Assembly: GCA_018673955.1 (NCBI GenBank)
Contig: JABHBJ010000053.1
Coordinates: 1-60,757 of the forward strand
Origin: Chloroflexota bacterium
GTDB taxonomy: Bacteria; Chloroflexota; Dehalococcoidia; Lucifugimonadales; Lucifugimonadaceae
DNA: 60,757 nt
Direction of reading: 5' to 3'
Below are positions 42,294 to 51,117 of this stretch, one piece after another. The translations under genes and the position numbers were made by a program. Within the stretch, counting starts at the first letter, position 1; each line of letters begins with the position of its first letter. Under the pieces are notes generated by a model. It had not been told where the DNA came from and made no database searches. It saw nothing but the letters and a program-made list of their open reading frames with translations.

Positions 42294-43136
42294 ATGGCAT
42301 TTATTAACTTCGTTCGAGATTACGAGCGTGTTGCCCGTTTCCGACTGGGTACGTTCGAAGGGATGATGGGGCCGGGAATCGTAATATCGCTCCCGATCAT
42401 CCACCAGATCCAGAAGATCGACACACGTACGACTGTTCTTGATATCCCGCGTCAAACGAACATCACCAAGGACAATGCGCCGATAGAAATCGATTTTTTG
42501 GTGTATCTCCGGGTCGATATCAATGAAGCACAGAAGGCTGTTCTTGAGGTTGAAGATTACACAACTGCTGTAGTTGGACTTGCCACGACGACCCTCCGGG
42601 CGGTCATCGGTGAAATGAACCTTGACGATGTGTTCTCTCAGCGAGACAAGATCAATGAGGTCCTTCGAACACGATTGGATTCCGAAACCGAGCGTTGGGG
42701 CATCAAAGTCACCAACGTAGAAATTCGTGAGATCGATCCTCCAAGAGACATTCAAGAGGCGATGAACCGCCAAATGACTGCTGAACGCATTCGCCGTGCG
42801 GTTGTTCTCGAGGCAGACGGTACCAAACAAGCAGCTATTACGGTTGCTGAAGGTGAGAAGCAATCGTCGATCCTAAAGGCAGAAGGTGACAGGCAGGCTG
42901 AGATTCTTGCGGCTGAAGGTGATCAGCAAGCGACCGTTCTTAGAGCCAGCGGTTATGCCGAGGCGCTTGCGGCGATTCACAAGGTAGCTTCGGGCGTAGA
43001 TGCGAACACAATGACGCTCCAATACGTTGATGCACTGAAGGAACTAGCTGCAGGCGAATCAACCAAATTCGTATTACCACTTGAGCTAACGAAAATGCTA
43101 GGTGGACTTGGTAGTTTCACGTCGCAAGACGACTAA
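42294..43136 (+). CDS. Slipin/stomatin-like SPFH (band 7) protein
   Basis: A 280-residue SPFH protein with GGGAGG ribosome site 6 bp upstream. The band-7 domain runs from VARFRLGTFEGMMGPGIV to EIREIDPPRDIQEAM, with the conserved LDIPRQTNITKDNAPIEIDF. A long coiled coil follows (AERIRRAVVLEADGTKQAAI, repeated AEGEKQ / AEGDRQ / AEGDQQ), then a C-terminal hydrophobic patch. The usual N-terminal hydrophobic hairpin is absent, so membrane attachment would depend on the first 15 residues or partners. It pairs with the NfeD protease, 45 bp upstream, as in many bacteria. Large ring assemblies are expected. Confidence 0.92.
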   Translation: MAFINFVRDYERVARFRLGTFEGMMGPGIVISLPIIHQIQKIDTRTTVLDIPRQTNITKDNAPIEIDFLVYLRVDINEAQKAVLEVEDYTTAVVGLATTTLRAVIGEMNLDDVFSQRDKINEVLRTRLDSETERWGIKVTNVEIREIDPPRDIQEAMNRQMTAERIRRAVVLEADGTKQAAITVAEGEKQSSILKAEGDRQAEILAAEGDQQATVLRASGYAEALAAIHKVASGVDANTMTLQYVDALKELAAGESTKFVLPLELTKMLGGLGSFTSQDD

Positions 43137-43200
43137 AATAAACGAATCAAAACGTGACCGAAATTCGGGTCGGAAAATAGATAAATAATCGACCTGGGAT

Positions 43201-43254
43201 TTGGTCCAAATAGCCGGGCTCAGAATTTTCTGCGCCCGGCTATTTTTTGACCAA
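43201..43254 (+). terminator. Rho-independent terminator after the slipin gene
   Basis: AATAGCCGGGC (43209-43219) and GCCCGGCTATT (43234-43244) form an 11-bp perfect stem followed by TTTTTT. TTGGTC (43201-43206) and GACCAA (43249-43254) can extend it outside the T-run. Confidence 0.9.
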
Positions 43255-44123
43255 AATCAGCTGAAATCGACAACCTGTGCGGAAATTTAGTAAAAATATC
43301 GGTCGGCACTTGGTTGAGTTCAAAAACCCATTTCTTACATCCGGATTACATGCTAAACAAAACGGTAAATAATCCGTTATGTTGTGCGATACTGCGCCGC
43401 ACATTGACCGGCGCAAGTTGTCGTCAATCAGCACAAAAAACGACCCAAACTGCGAACGTGAAGACGGCGCATATTTGGGCACTGAAAACTTTGCGCTGCT
43501 TGACGTCGAAATACGGTAGTTCGGTGAGTAATTAGTCGAAGCACTGGTTGACCGCTCGCGTAGTGCTATCAAGTGGCCTTGGAGTAAATCGTACTGTCCG
43601 TAGTTGGACAGGAATGTTTCACATCGTGTGCAAATACTTGTGTTGAGTGATAGGCAGCGAATCAACTCGGACAAACGAAGATCCGGTGCCGATGATTATT
43701 TACGCCGCTAGTTAACTCACGTACCTCCGTTGTAACCCCTCACGGATCCATAAAAACAGTGCTGTAGCCGCAGATGGATCACCGGACACGCCGTACAGAA
43801 CCTCGAATGCTCATACGTGACTGTTTACGGCAATTGAACCAGATCGACAGACAATCTCAACACAACACTAGAACAGGTAACAAGAACAACTAATGTGCGA
43901 TGCGCTCCAAAACTGCTTGCGGTGCGGCTGTGTAGCGGCGTAACGTACAGCGTAATGAACGTCATGGCGGCGTGTTTGTCGGAATAACGCTTCTGTTGAT
44001 AAAAATTAGGTTGGTCGTAAGCAGTGTTTGTGGGCTCTGTGGTGACTCGAAGTCATCTATCTCGGCTCAAACGCCTCTGTGGTCAACCCCGGCGTGTCCA
44101 ATTTTGTAGTGAGGCTTATTTGT
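43255..44123. other. Long intergenic region without recognisable genes
   Basis: About 870 bp. Frames up to 144 codons exist (for example 43240-43674 minus) but none shows a domain, plausible ribosome site or codon pattern like the flanking genes. No tRNA, CRISPR, repeats or insertion-sequence ends were seen. It may hold a non-coding RNA, a decayed gene or the promoter region of the next gene. The last 50 bp contain the GAGG site for the gene at 44124. Confidence 0.4.
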
Positions 44124-44933
44124 ATGGCAAAACTAGGTGATTACGAGTTCCCAGAAATAGGGCTCGTCGAAAGCATCGAGCTTGGTCAAAAGATCGCTCG
44201 TGAATTTGCAGGCGAAGTATCTCGGCAAGGACTAGCTCGTTCGCTGGGTATGTCAGAACGTGGCGGCGCTTTCTCGGCTCGTCTGGGTGCTCTTCGCATG
44301 TGGGGTGTAGCAGGTGGTCGGAGCCGAGTTCGAGTAACTAGGGATGGTTTACGTGCTGTAACGCCGCTCTCGGTCAAAGAGAGTGAAGATGCGCGAATTC
44401 AACTCGCACGCAACGTCCCCCTATTTACTGAAATGTCGACACGTCTTGGAGACCAGCCGTATGCCGCTGATCGATTCGCCGTTTTACTGGAAGAGCTTTC
44501 TGGTGCTAATAGAACCGAGGTCGCTCGACGATTGGCACTAATCGATCGGATATTTAGCGAAGCACGCCCGTACCTGCCGAAAGATCAGTCAGTACCGGTC
44601 GCTGAATCTGAGAATCCACTTGGTTCTGCATCACGATATGCGGCTCCGACTCAACGGGAATTGGGCAGTAATGAACCTGTGTTCGCTGCAAATGCTCCGA
44701 GTAGCGCACCGAGTGCCGGCGAAGTATCTCGGGATATTCCGGTCGGCGACCGAATAGAACTTGGTTTACCTGATGGCAAACTATCGCTTCCTGAAACTCT
44801 TTCGAACTTAGATGCAGCATTAACCGTTCTGTGGGCGAGAAGGCAGTTGGTAGCTGCTATTGATGCGGCTGAAGGGCGAGCCACGCCTACGCCGCCTAGA
44901 GATTTCTCTGGTTCGGCACAACGGCGTAAATAG
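44124..44933 (+). CDS. Putative winged-helix DNA-binding protein, function unknown
   Basis: A 269-residue protein from ATG 44124 (GAGG upstream; 15 extra residues in the longer frame look non-coding). Residues about 20-80 resemble a winged helix: SIELGQKIAREFAGEVSRQG, LARSLGMSERGGAFSARLGAL, RMWGVAGGRSRVRVTRDGLRAV. The middle is helical and charged; residues 170-225 are low-complexity (Ser/Pro/Asn); the end has NLDAALTVLWARRQLVAAID. I do not recognise a named family. It is likely a stand-alone regulator. It is convergent with the MDR gene, 30 bp away. Confidence 0.7.
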   Translation: MAKLGDYEFPEIGLVESIELGQKIAREFAGEVSRQGLARSLGMSERGGAFSARLGALRMWGVAGGRSRVRVTRDGLRAVTPLSVKESEDARIQLARNVPLFTEMSTRLGDQPYAADRFAVLLEELSGANRTEVARRLALIDRIFSEARPYLPKDQSVPVAESENPLGSASRYAAPTQRELGSNEPVFAANAPSSAPSAGEVSRDIPVGDRIELGLPDGKLSLPETLSNLDAALTVLWARRQLVAAIDAAEGRATPTPPRDFSGSAQRRK

Positions 44934-44963
44934 GAACCTACGGAATCGCATACATCAGATGTT

Positions 44964-45929
44964 CTACGGTTTCAGCAGCACTTTTTGAACACCCTGACCC
45001 GGTCCGGCGGCAGCTTCATAGGCTTCTTGGGCTTCATCGAGCGGAATTACGTGCGAAACGATTGGCGTGAGATCTAATCGCTTGATCTGCATCGCTGTGA
45101 CGATCTTCTTCGCATCTTCATTTGTTGGCCAAGTGGCGGCCGATATGGTGAGGCCTTCCGGCAGCACCACGCCAGTCTCGGTCGAACGGACCGGGCCGTA
45201 GGGTTCAGAGAAAATTATGTAGCCGCCCGGTCGAACCAAACTCACAGCCGTTTCGTATTCCGGGGCTTCTCGAACGGATCCGATTATCACAACGTCCATT
45301 TGCTTGATCGGTAATGCATCGTTGCTTCTCAGTGCCTGATTGGCGAATCCTGAAGCCAGCGTTAGTCGCGCCGTGTGATCTTCGATGGCGATTATCTGTT
45401 TCGAATTGCCAGAGTTTTTTAGTGCGATCAACGCAGTCAATCCAATTGGATCGCATCCAACGACTGCGTATGAACCTTCGGGTGATTTGCTCATAGCGGC
45501 TGTAGCAACGTTCACGCCAAGACCAGCAGTCCCACCCGTCAGCACGGCACGTTCTTCGCCTGATGCGGCAATTTTTGTGAGAGTAGCGTCGGCGTTGGGG
45601 ACTCGAACATATTCAGCGTGTCCCCCCGGAAGAGACGCCGAGCCAAACAACTGACTAGTGCCGTTCGAACTGAGATGGCGAACTGTATTCGATACTAGAT
45701 CATCTAGGTCAATCCTTGAAACATCTGAACCTGTCTCGACTACTATTCCAGCGAATTCGCCGCCAGGCACTACAGCTTCTTCACCAGCACTGAAAAAGTG
45801 TTCGATATCCCAAGGGCCTATTGCCGCAGTTGTTACTAATACGATCGCATCAGTGGTCTCGCGTAGAGCTGGTCGAGGGATTTCGATAATTTCGACACGA
45901 CCGTAGCCGGGGAATGAAAGGGCTTGCAT
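44964..45929 (-). CDS. MDR-superfamily oxidoreductase homologue without zinc ligands
   Basis: A 321-residue protein with medium-chain dehydrogenase architecture: a GroES-like domain (PGYGRVEIIEIPRP, PGGEFAGIVVETGSDVSRI, GGHAEYVRVPNADATL) and a Rossmann domain (GGTAGLGVNVATAAM, YAVVGCDPIGLTALIAL, VSLVRPGGYIIFSEP, VIPLDEAQEAYEAA). The catalytic-zinc Cys is replaced (AAIGPWDIEH, Gly38) and the GHE His is replaced (GGEF, Gly57). The four structural-zinc Cys are also missing and the glycine-rich loop is GCDPIG. It might be a zinc-independent reductase or a non-enzymatic relative. It follows uvrC by 6 bp in the same operon. Confidence 0.8.
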   Translation of the reverse strand: MQALSFPGYGRVEIIEIPRPALRETTDAIVLVTTAAIGPWDIEHFFSAGEEAVVPGGEFAGIVVETGSDVSRIDLDDLVSNTVRHLSSNGTSQLFGSASLPGGHAEYVRVPNADATLTKIAASGEERAVLTGGTAGLGVNVATAAMSKSPEGSYAVVGCDPIGLTALIALKNSGNSKQIIAIEDHTARLTLASGFANQALRSNDALPIKQMDVVIIGSVREAPEYETAVSLVRPGGYIIFSEPYGPVRSTETGVVLPEGLTISAATWPTNEDAKKIVTAMQIKRLDLTPIVSHVIPLDEAQEAYEAAAGPGQGVQKVLLKP

Positions 45930-45935
45930 TGAGGC

Positions 45936-47777
45936 CTACAGGTGTTCTTTGAGCTGACGGGCCGTTTTCTCAGTCATTCCGGGCGAGGCTGCAATCTGAT
46001 CTTCAGATGCTTCTCGAATTCCCTTTACTGATCCGAAGGTGCGGATCAGCATTTTACGTCGTTTGGGGCCGATGCCCGGGACGTTGTCTAGAGCGGATTT
46101 TACTGACGACTTGCCTCGAAGGTTGCGATGGAATGTAATTGCGAACCTGTGGGCTTCGTCTCGAGCTCTTTGCAGCAAAAATAGGCCTTGAGAATTTCGG
46201 GGCATGATTACGGGTTCAGCAGCATCGGGCAGGAAAATTTCTTCTTCACGTTTTGCGATTGAAGCAAGTTGAATATCTTGCAGTCCGAGATACAACATCG
46301 CTTCTACAGCGTAAGAAAGTTGTCCTTTTCCGCCGTCGATTAAGACGAGATCGGGTGAGGCTGCAAAACTGGCGTTTTCTTCTCCACCTTCTCTTGCATT
46401 CTTGAGTCGTTTGAATCGACGAGTTAGGACTTCTTTCATCGACGCAAAATCATCGTTGCGATCGTGCGATTTGATCTTGAAACGGCGATAGTCGGACGAA
46501 AGCGGTTTTCCTTCTTGGAACACACTCATGCTGGCAACCGTGTTGGTTCCCTGAATGTGCGATATGTCGTAGCACTCGATTCTCTTGGGTAACGTGGGCA
46601 AGTTAAGTTGCTCTTGAAGTTCGGACATCGCCGATTCCATGCGTGTGGAGTCTGAAATCCACTTCAACTTCAGCTGTTCAAGGCCTTGCTCTGCGTTCTC
46701 ACTCACCATCTTGAGCAACCGACGTTTAGGACCTCGCTGCGGAATCGTTATTTCTACGGGACCATCTCTGCGTGATTCCAGCCACTGGTTAATAGTTGCA
46801 ACTCGATTTATTGATTCTGGGACGAGGATTCGCCTTGGCACGTGTGACGCCGACGTATAGAACTGCTCGATGAACCTTGCGAGGATTTCGTTGCCAGTTT
46901 CATCCCGAGTTCCGCTCATCGTGAAGTGATCACGACCGATCAGATTCCCTTGGCGTACGAAGAAGATCTCAACCCATGCTTCTTCTCCGCCATAGGCTGC
47001 GCCGATCACATCGAGATTTTCTCGGCCGAGTCCGACAACTTTTTGCCCTTCGTACACGCGTTCGATTGCTTTGAGACGATCCCGAAGTGCTCCAGCTCGT
47101 TCAAATTCAAGTTGATTCGAAGCTTCGAGCATCGCTGTTTCTAGTTCGGTCACGACTTCTTTCGTGTTCCCTTCCAGAAACATCAGAACTTGATCTATCA
47201 CCTTCGAGTAGTCGAGTTTTGAAGCATATCCAGTGCAGGGAGCGACGCAGCGCTTGATGTGGAATTCAAGGCATGGTCGATCGTCGGTGCCCGTAATCGC
47301 CTTCGTGCAAGAGCGGTAGGGGAAGAGTCTCTTGAGAAGGTCGAGGGTTTTTCGCACGCTTCCAGCCGATGCAAAAGGGCCGAAATATCGAGCACCATCG
47401 TTTGCAGTGCGCCGTGTTACGTAGACTCGCGGAAATTCTTCTGCGAGATCGACCTTGATGTACGGGTAGGTCTTATCGTCTTTGAGTCGGACGTTAAAGC
47501 GAGGTTTGTGCTTCTTGATTAGCGAGTTTTCGAGCAGAAGTGCTTCTTGCTCAGACTCGGTAACTATGAACTCGAAATCGGCGATTCTAGATACAAGCTC
47601 AGTGGTCTTCGCATCTAGATTATTTTTTGATCCGAAATAAGAGCGGAGCCGGTTTCGTAGTGATGCCGACTTGCCGACGTAGAGAACTTTTCCTTCAGAG
47701 TCGCGGTGAATGTACACACCTGGTTTCAGGGGAACCGCTGCGAGTCGAGTCGAAAATGTTCGTGGTTCTGCTGGCAA
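45936..47777 (-). CDS. uvrC: Excinuclease ABC subunit C
   Basis: A 613-residue UvrC. The N-terminal GIY-YIG nuclease domain has PGVYIHRDSEGKVLYVGKSASLRNRLRSYF; then DRPCLEFHIKRCVAPCTGYA, the UVR motif around LEASNQLEFERAGALRDRLKAI, the C-terminal RNase-H-like domain (RIECYDISHIQGTNTVASMSVF, DLVLIDGGKGQL) and a helix-hairpin-helix (VPGIGPKRRKMLIRTFGSV). All domains are complete. It makes the two incisions in nucleotide excision repair. The start is TTG at 47777 with no good ribosome site; no ATG is near. It is in an operon after the cytidylate-kinase-like gene. Confidence 0.95.
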   Translation of the reverse strand: MPAEPRTFSTRLAAVPLKPGVYIHRDSEGKVLYVGKSASLRNRLRSYFGSKNNLDAKTTELVSRIADFEFIVTESEQEALLLENSLIKKHKPRFNVRLKDDKTYPYIKVDLAEEFPRVYVTRRTANDGARYFGPFASAGSVRKTLDLLKRLFPYRSCTKAITGTDDRPCLEFHIKRCVAPCTGYASKLDYSKVIDQVLMFLEGNTKEVVTELETAMLEASNQLEFERAGALRDRLKAIERVYEGQKVVGLGRENLDVIGAAYGGEEAWVEIFFVRQGNLIGRDHFTMSGTRDETGNEILARFIEQFYTSASHVPRRILVPESINRVATINQWLESRRDGPVEITIPQRGPKRRLLKMVSENAEQGLEQLKLKWISDSTRMESAMSELQEQLNLPTLPKRIECYDISHIQGTNTVASMSVFQEGKPLSSDYRRFKIKSHDRNDDFASMKEVLTRRFKRLKNAREGGEENASFAASPDLVLIDGGKGQLSYAVEAMLYLGLQDIQLASIAKREEEIFLPDAAEPVIMPRNSQGLFLLQRARDEAHRFAITFHRNLRGKSSVKSALDNVPGIGPKRRKMLIRTFGSVKGIREASEDQIAASPGMTEKTARQLKEHL

Positions 47778-47904
47778 TTTAAAAACACGCTGTCCCGTCC
47801 TCGGCCCGTTTGGTCAAGGGCGGCTGTTTCGAGTAACTCATTATTTAGTTCAGAAAGTCGGGTTCGTTCTTCTTGAATAAGAACAATAACCCGGCGAATC
47901 TGAA

Positions 47905-48183
47905 CTAGAGGGTGAAGGTGAGAACTACGAGTACGAGTACTATTGCACTTGAAAGCGCACCCATTTTCTTGAGTTCAGCTGAGAGCGACCGTGTGTATAT
48001 CTCGGATCGCACACTGGCGCGCTGTGATGTCTGTTGGACTCGTGCTCGAACTCGCGTGGGACTCGCCAGCGGTGATGACTCGGCAACGGCTGTCTCGGCG
48101 TCACTAGTGGCTTCAGGTTGTTCCGACTGTACAAATACGTTCGGCTTCGTGGTTCGGCGGTTTTTTCGGGTATTTTTTGGCAT
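47905..48183 (-). CDS. Small tail-anchored membrane protein
   Basis: A 92-residue protein from ATG 48181-48183. A basic N-terminus (PKNTRKNRRTTK) is followed by an acidic Ser/Ala-rich linker, a second basic stretch (SPTRVRARVQQTSQRASVRS) and a C-terminal hydrophobic helix (MGALSSAIVLVLVVLTFTL) at the very end. Tail-anchored topology is clear; no family recognised. It lies between the cytidylate-kinase-like gene (27 bp) and uvrC (127 bp) on the same strand. Confidence 0.6.
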   Translation of the reverse strand: MPKNTRKNRRTTKPNVFVQSEQPEATSDAETAVAESSPLASPTRVRARVQQTSQRASVRSEIYTRSLSAELKKMGALSSAIVLVLVVLTFTL

Positions 48184-48210
48184 TTAACTCGTACAGATAA
48201 CTTAGATAGT

Positions 48211-48969
48211 TTATTCAGATGTGAGGACAGATTGAGCGAAAGTTGATTCCGCCCATTTCAAACCATTTTTGGACATCACTTTTGCGGCATCGACAGTGAC
48301 TTGAGTGGCGTACTCGAGGGAGACGTCGGAAGTGTTCCACATGAAATGATACAAGAATGGATCGATAGGGCTTGAATCAAATGCACGCTCGAAGTAGCGA
48401 TGTTGGGCTAAATCTGCGTGTTCTATCAGTGATTCCGCCTGTTCTGGCGACTCGAATCGCATCTGTTGCTGAACGCGGCTAATCCTATCTTCCATTTTAG
48501 CGACTACTCCAACTCGAAGTACGGCTGGGTTGTGATGAAGGATCGCAGCGCCTCCCCTGCCGAGTAGAACTACATTTCCTATTTCGGCAAGATCGTTGAT
48601 TACTTCGCTTGCTGTGTCGATGAAATGTTGCTCGTCGACCTCTTCGGCACTCGTGTGGGGCGCCTCTTCCATTTCAGAATAAGGGCGAGCCAACAATTGT
48701 TCAATTCCGGGTCCGAAATAAGGATCGCCACCCATTCCCGCAACTGCCGACCGATGTAGCATGCGCTGTATCGACTGCGCGAAACGATTGGTGAGCGACG
48801 GCACACGGCTTTCTTGATCGGCTAGTGCAGTGACGGTAGCTCCGATTTTTTTCGCAATATCAGCCAACATAAGGCGATCTACGAAATCGAGACCCATGTC
48901 TTTGGCAACCATGCGACCTAGGTCAGGGCCGCCTGCGCCAAGTCGTCCTTCAATCGTTATTACAGTCAA
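48211..48969 (-). CDS. Cytidylate-kinase-like family protein
   Basis: A 252-residue protein. I prefer the TTG start at 48967-48969 because GGAG lies 6 bp upstream and the protein then begins TVITIEGRLGAGG; a longer frame overlaps xerC. The P-loop is GRLGAGGPDLGR, an atypical GxxGxGG form found in the cytidylate kinase-like group. LDFVDRLMLADIAKKI and VVLLGRGGAAILHHNP follow, as in that family. It would phosphorylate a nucleotide or related compound, but the substrate is unproven for the group. It is 19 bp downstream of the tyrosine recombinase. Confidence 0.8.
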   Translation of the reverse strand: MTVITIEGRLGAGGPDLGRMVAKDMGLDFVDRLMLADIAKKIGATVTALADQESRVPSLTNRFAQSIQRMLHRSAVAGMGGDPYFGPGIEQLLARPYSEMEEAPHTSAEEVDEQHFIDTASEVINDLAEIGNVVLLGRGGAAILHHNPAVLRVGVVAKMEDRISRVQQQMRFESPEQAESLIEHADLAQHRYFERAFDSSPIDPFLYHFMWNTSDVSLEYATQVTVDAAKVMSKNGLKWAESTFAQSVLTSE

Positions 48970-48988
48970 TACGATCTCCAATAAACAA

Positions 48989-49891
48989 TTACGCTCGGGG
49001 GTGAGCCTTCGCATACTCGCTCCGAACGTGTTCGCTCGTAAGGTGAGTATATATTTGAGTTGTCGCTATGCTCGAATGACCAAGCAACTCCTGCACGTGC
49101 CGTAGACTCGCACCGCCGTGTAATAGGTGAGTGGCGAAACTGTGCCGCAGCATGTGTGGTGTGATGTTAGACGATATTCCTGCCTTAGTGGCGAGCTTTT
49201 TTAGTCGTAGCCAGTAAGCCTGACGCGTTAATCGACTGCCGCGACGATTTAAAAATAAGGCTTCTTGCGTATCAGTACCGAGTCGAACTTGTTTATGTCG
49301 TGAGTGAGCGATGTATGCCGAAACAGATTCGACGGCACTCTCGTAAATAGGAACAATCCGTTCTTTCGATCCTTTTCCAATCGTGCGAACCGTTGCGGTA
49401 TCCAGGTCAACGTCTCGTAGGTTAAGTCCCACCAGTTCAGATACACGCAGTCCCGCTGCATACATGAGTTCGACCATCGCCGAATCACGGACTTCTTCGG
49501 CATTTGTTGTGGTCGAGCTCATTTCGAGCAGTCGATCAACTTCTTCAATGCTCAGAGCTTTTGGCAACGACTGTCCGGATCGTGGCTGTCGAACGTCTAC
49601 GAGTGGATTGTTCTTGATGATTTGTTCTTCTTTTAGAAATTTGAAGAACGATTTTGCCGAAGCAATTTTGCGTGATTTAGTAGATGGGGCGTAATCGCGC
49701 TCTTCGAGATTGTCGAGAAATTTCCTGATATCGGATTCACCGACATCGTTCCAAGTTGAGGGTGGATTGGGGCTTTTGCTGAGGAAATCTAAGAGCGATC
49801 CGAGGTCGTTTCTATAGGCCGACAGGGTATGGACCGAATGACCTCGATCAACCGAAAGGTAATTTACGAACGTTTCGAGTTCTCCGAGCAA
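48989..49891 (-). CDS. Site-specific tyrosine recombinase XerC/XerD
   Basis: A 300-residue recombinase of usual Xer size. The N-terminal SAM-like domain has FVNYLSVDRGHSVHTLSAYR. Catalytic residues: Arg in YAAGLRVSELVGL, Lys in TIGKGSKERIVP, His-x-x-Arg in HMLRHSFATHLLHGG, His in LLGHSSIATTQIYTHL and the Tyr nucleophile in the same segment. All six are intact. It resolves chromosome dimers at dif, with FtsK and a partner Xer or alone. The start is TTG at 49889-49891. It heads the operon with the kinase-like gene and uvrC. No attachment site or phage gene is adjacent. Confidence 0.93.
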   Translation of the reverse strand: MLGELETFVNYLSVDRGHSVHTLSAYRNDLGSLLDFLSKSPNPPSTWNDVGESDIRKFLDNLEERDYAPSTKSRKIASAKSFFKFLKEEQIIKNNPLVDVRQPRSGQSLPKALSIEEVDRLLEMSSTTTNAEEVRDSAMVELMYAAGLRVSELVGLNLRDVDLDTATVRTIGKGSKERIVPIYESAVESVSAYIAHSRHKQVRLGTDTQEALFLNRRGSRLTRQAYWLRLKKLATKAGISSNITPHMLRHSFATHLLHGGASLRHVQELLGHSSIATTQIYTHLTSEHVRSEYAKAHPRA

Positions 49892-50186
49892 TTCGACTGC
49901 TTTCGGCCTAATGACGCATCACGACAGTCAATCAACTTTACTCGAATCGCAATTCAAGCCGCTATTTCGATATTGTTCTGAAATTCTGATATTTAAAGCG
50001 TGACCATCTTCTTTATTCATTATTTCCCTCAATATTGTCGATTGCATGGTCTATCGGTGGAACTTAGAATCGTCGGAGTGCGTACACTCATTAGTCGGTG
50101 ATGAATCTTATTTGAAGAATGATCATCTCAGTACGTGCATGATTTTCGTCGCCACTCTCCAGTACTAAAGGCTTAGGCACCGTTAA

Positions 50187-51077
50187 ATGCCGATCTTAGC
50201 TATCGAAATCCCGTTCAATCCCAATATCGTCGCTGGCGGCAGTTTTTCGCTTAGTTGGCATGGGTTCCTCAGCTTCGTAGGTGTGGCTGCTGCAATCTAT
50301 ATGGTTGGGAAGGCTGCCCTGAAAGGCAATCTCAATCAGGACCTGGTCTACAACACTGCCATTTTTGGAATTCTTGGCGGTATCGTCGGCGCACGATTGG
50401 TTCATGTATTCGATAACTGGGCAATTTATGGTGACGACCCTGGACGAATTCTGGCTATTTGGTCTGGTGGAATCGGACTTTGGGGCGGAATTCTGGGTGG
50501 TTGGATCGCTGGTTCGATCTATGCCTACTTCGCCAAAGCTCCGGTCGGTAAATACATGGACATCGCAGCTCCTGCGATGTTGGTGGGGCAAACGATTGGT
50601 CGAATTGGCGACATCATCAACGGTGAGCACTGGTCGCGTGCACTGGATGCTGGTTGGGGTTGGTATTTCACGCACCCGAATAGTCCGGCTCGTTTAGGTG
50701 CTGAACGGTTCTTCGGCGACCCTGAACGTGCGGTGCACCCTACAGTTGTGTACGAGATCATCTGGAACATGATTGGTCTGTTCATTATCACCAAGCTAAA
50801 AGGCAAATTACGGCCCTCTGGTGCGATATGGATGGTGTACATCACCTGGTACTCGGTAGGACGGTTCGCTATTCAGTATTTGCGACTGGACGACGTGAAA
50901 TTCTGGGGTTTGCAGGAAGCTCACCTAATTGCAATAGCTGTTCTGGCATTCACGATCCCATTCATGATTATGAAAGTTCGCTGGGCTGATTCTGGTTTGG
51001 ACATCAATCCCGATACGGACAATCGCGGTGCTGGGCGTCGAAAGCGTGATCGACAACGAGAACAGGCGAAGGGTTAG
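50187..51077 (+). CDS. lgt: Prolipoprotein diacylglyceryl transferase
   Basis: A 296-residue polytopic enzyme with the Lgt signature GQTIGRIGDIINGEHWSR, where the usual GRIGNFINGE appears with Asp for Asn. The essential His of SLSWHGFL and Arg/His positions in IVGARLVHVFDNW, WSGGIGLWGGILGGW and HPTVVYEIIWN are present, with about seven membrane helices. It adds diacylglycerol to the lipobox Cys, so it serves lipoproteins such as those at 20601, 26158 and 36290. A C-terminal basic tail (RRKRDRQREQ) faces the cytosol. Confidence 0.95.
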   Translation: MPILAIEIPFNPNIVAGGSFSLSWHGFLSFVGVAAAIYMVGKAALKGNLNQDLVYNTAIFGILGGIVGARLVHVFDNWAIYGDDPGRILAIWSGGIGLWGGILGGWIAGSIYAYFAKAPVGKYMDIAAPAMLVGQTIGRIGDIINGEHWSRALDAGWGWYFTHPNSPARLGAERFFGDPERAVHPTVVYEIIWNMIGLFIITKLKGKLRPSGAIWMVYITWYSVGRFAIQYLRLDDVKFWGLQEAHLIAIAVLAFTIPFMIMKVRWADSGLDINPDTDNRGAGRRKRDRQREQAKG

Positions 51078-51117
51078 TGGCTGCTAGCCTTTTGGTGAGC
51101 GTCGCTAGGGCTGTTAC

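Noticed and set aside
43240-43674. 144-codon minus-strand frame overlapping the slipin terminator
   Set aside because: It runs through the terminator hairpin, has no recognisable domain and an unusual amino-acid make-up.
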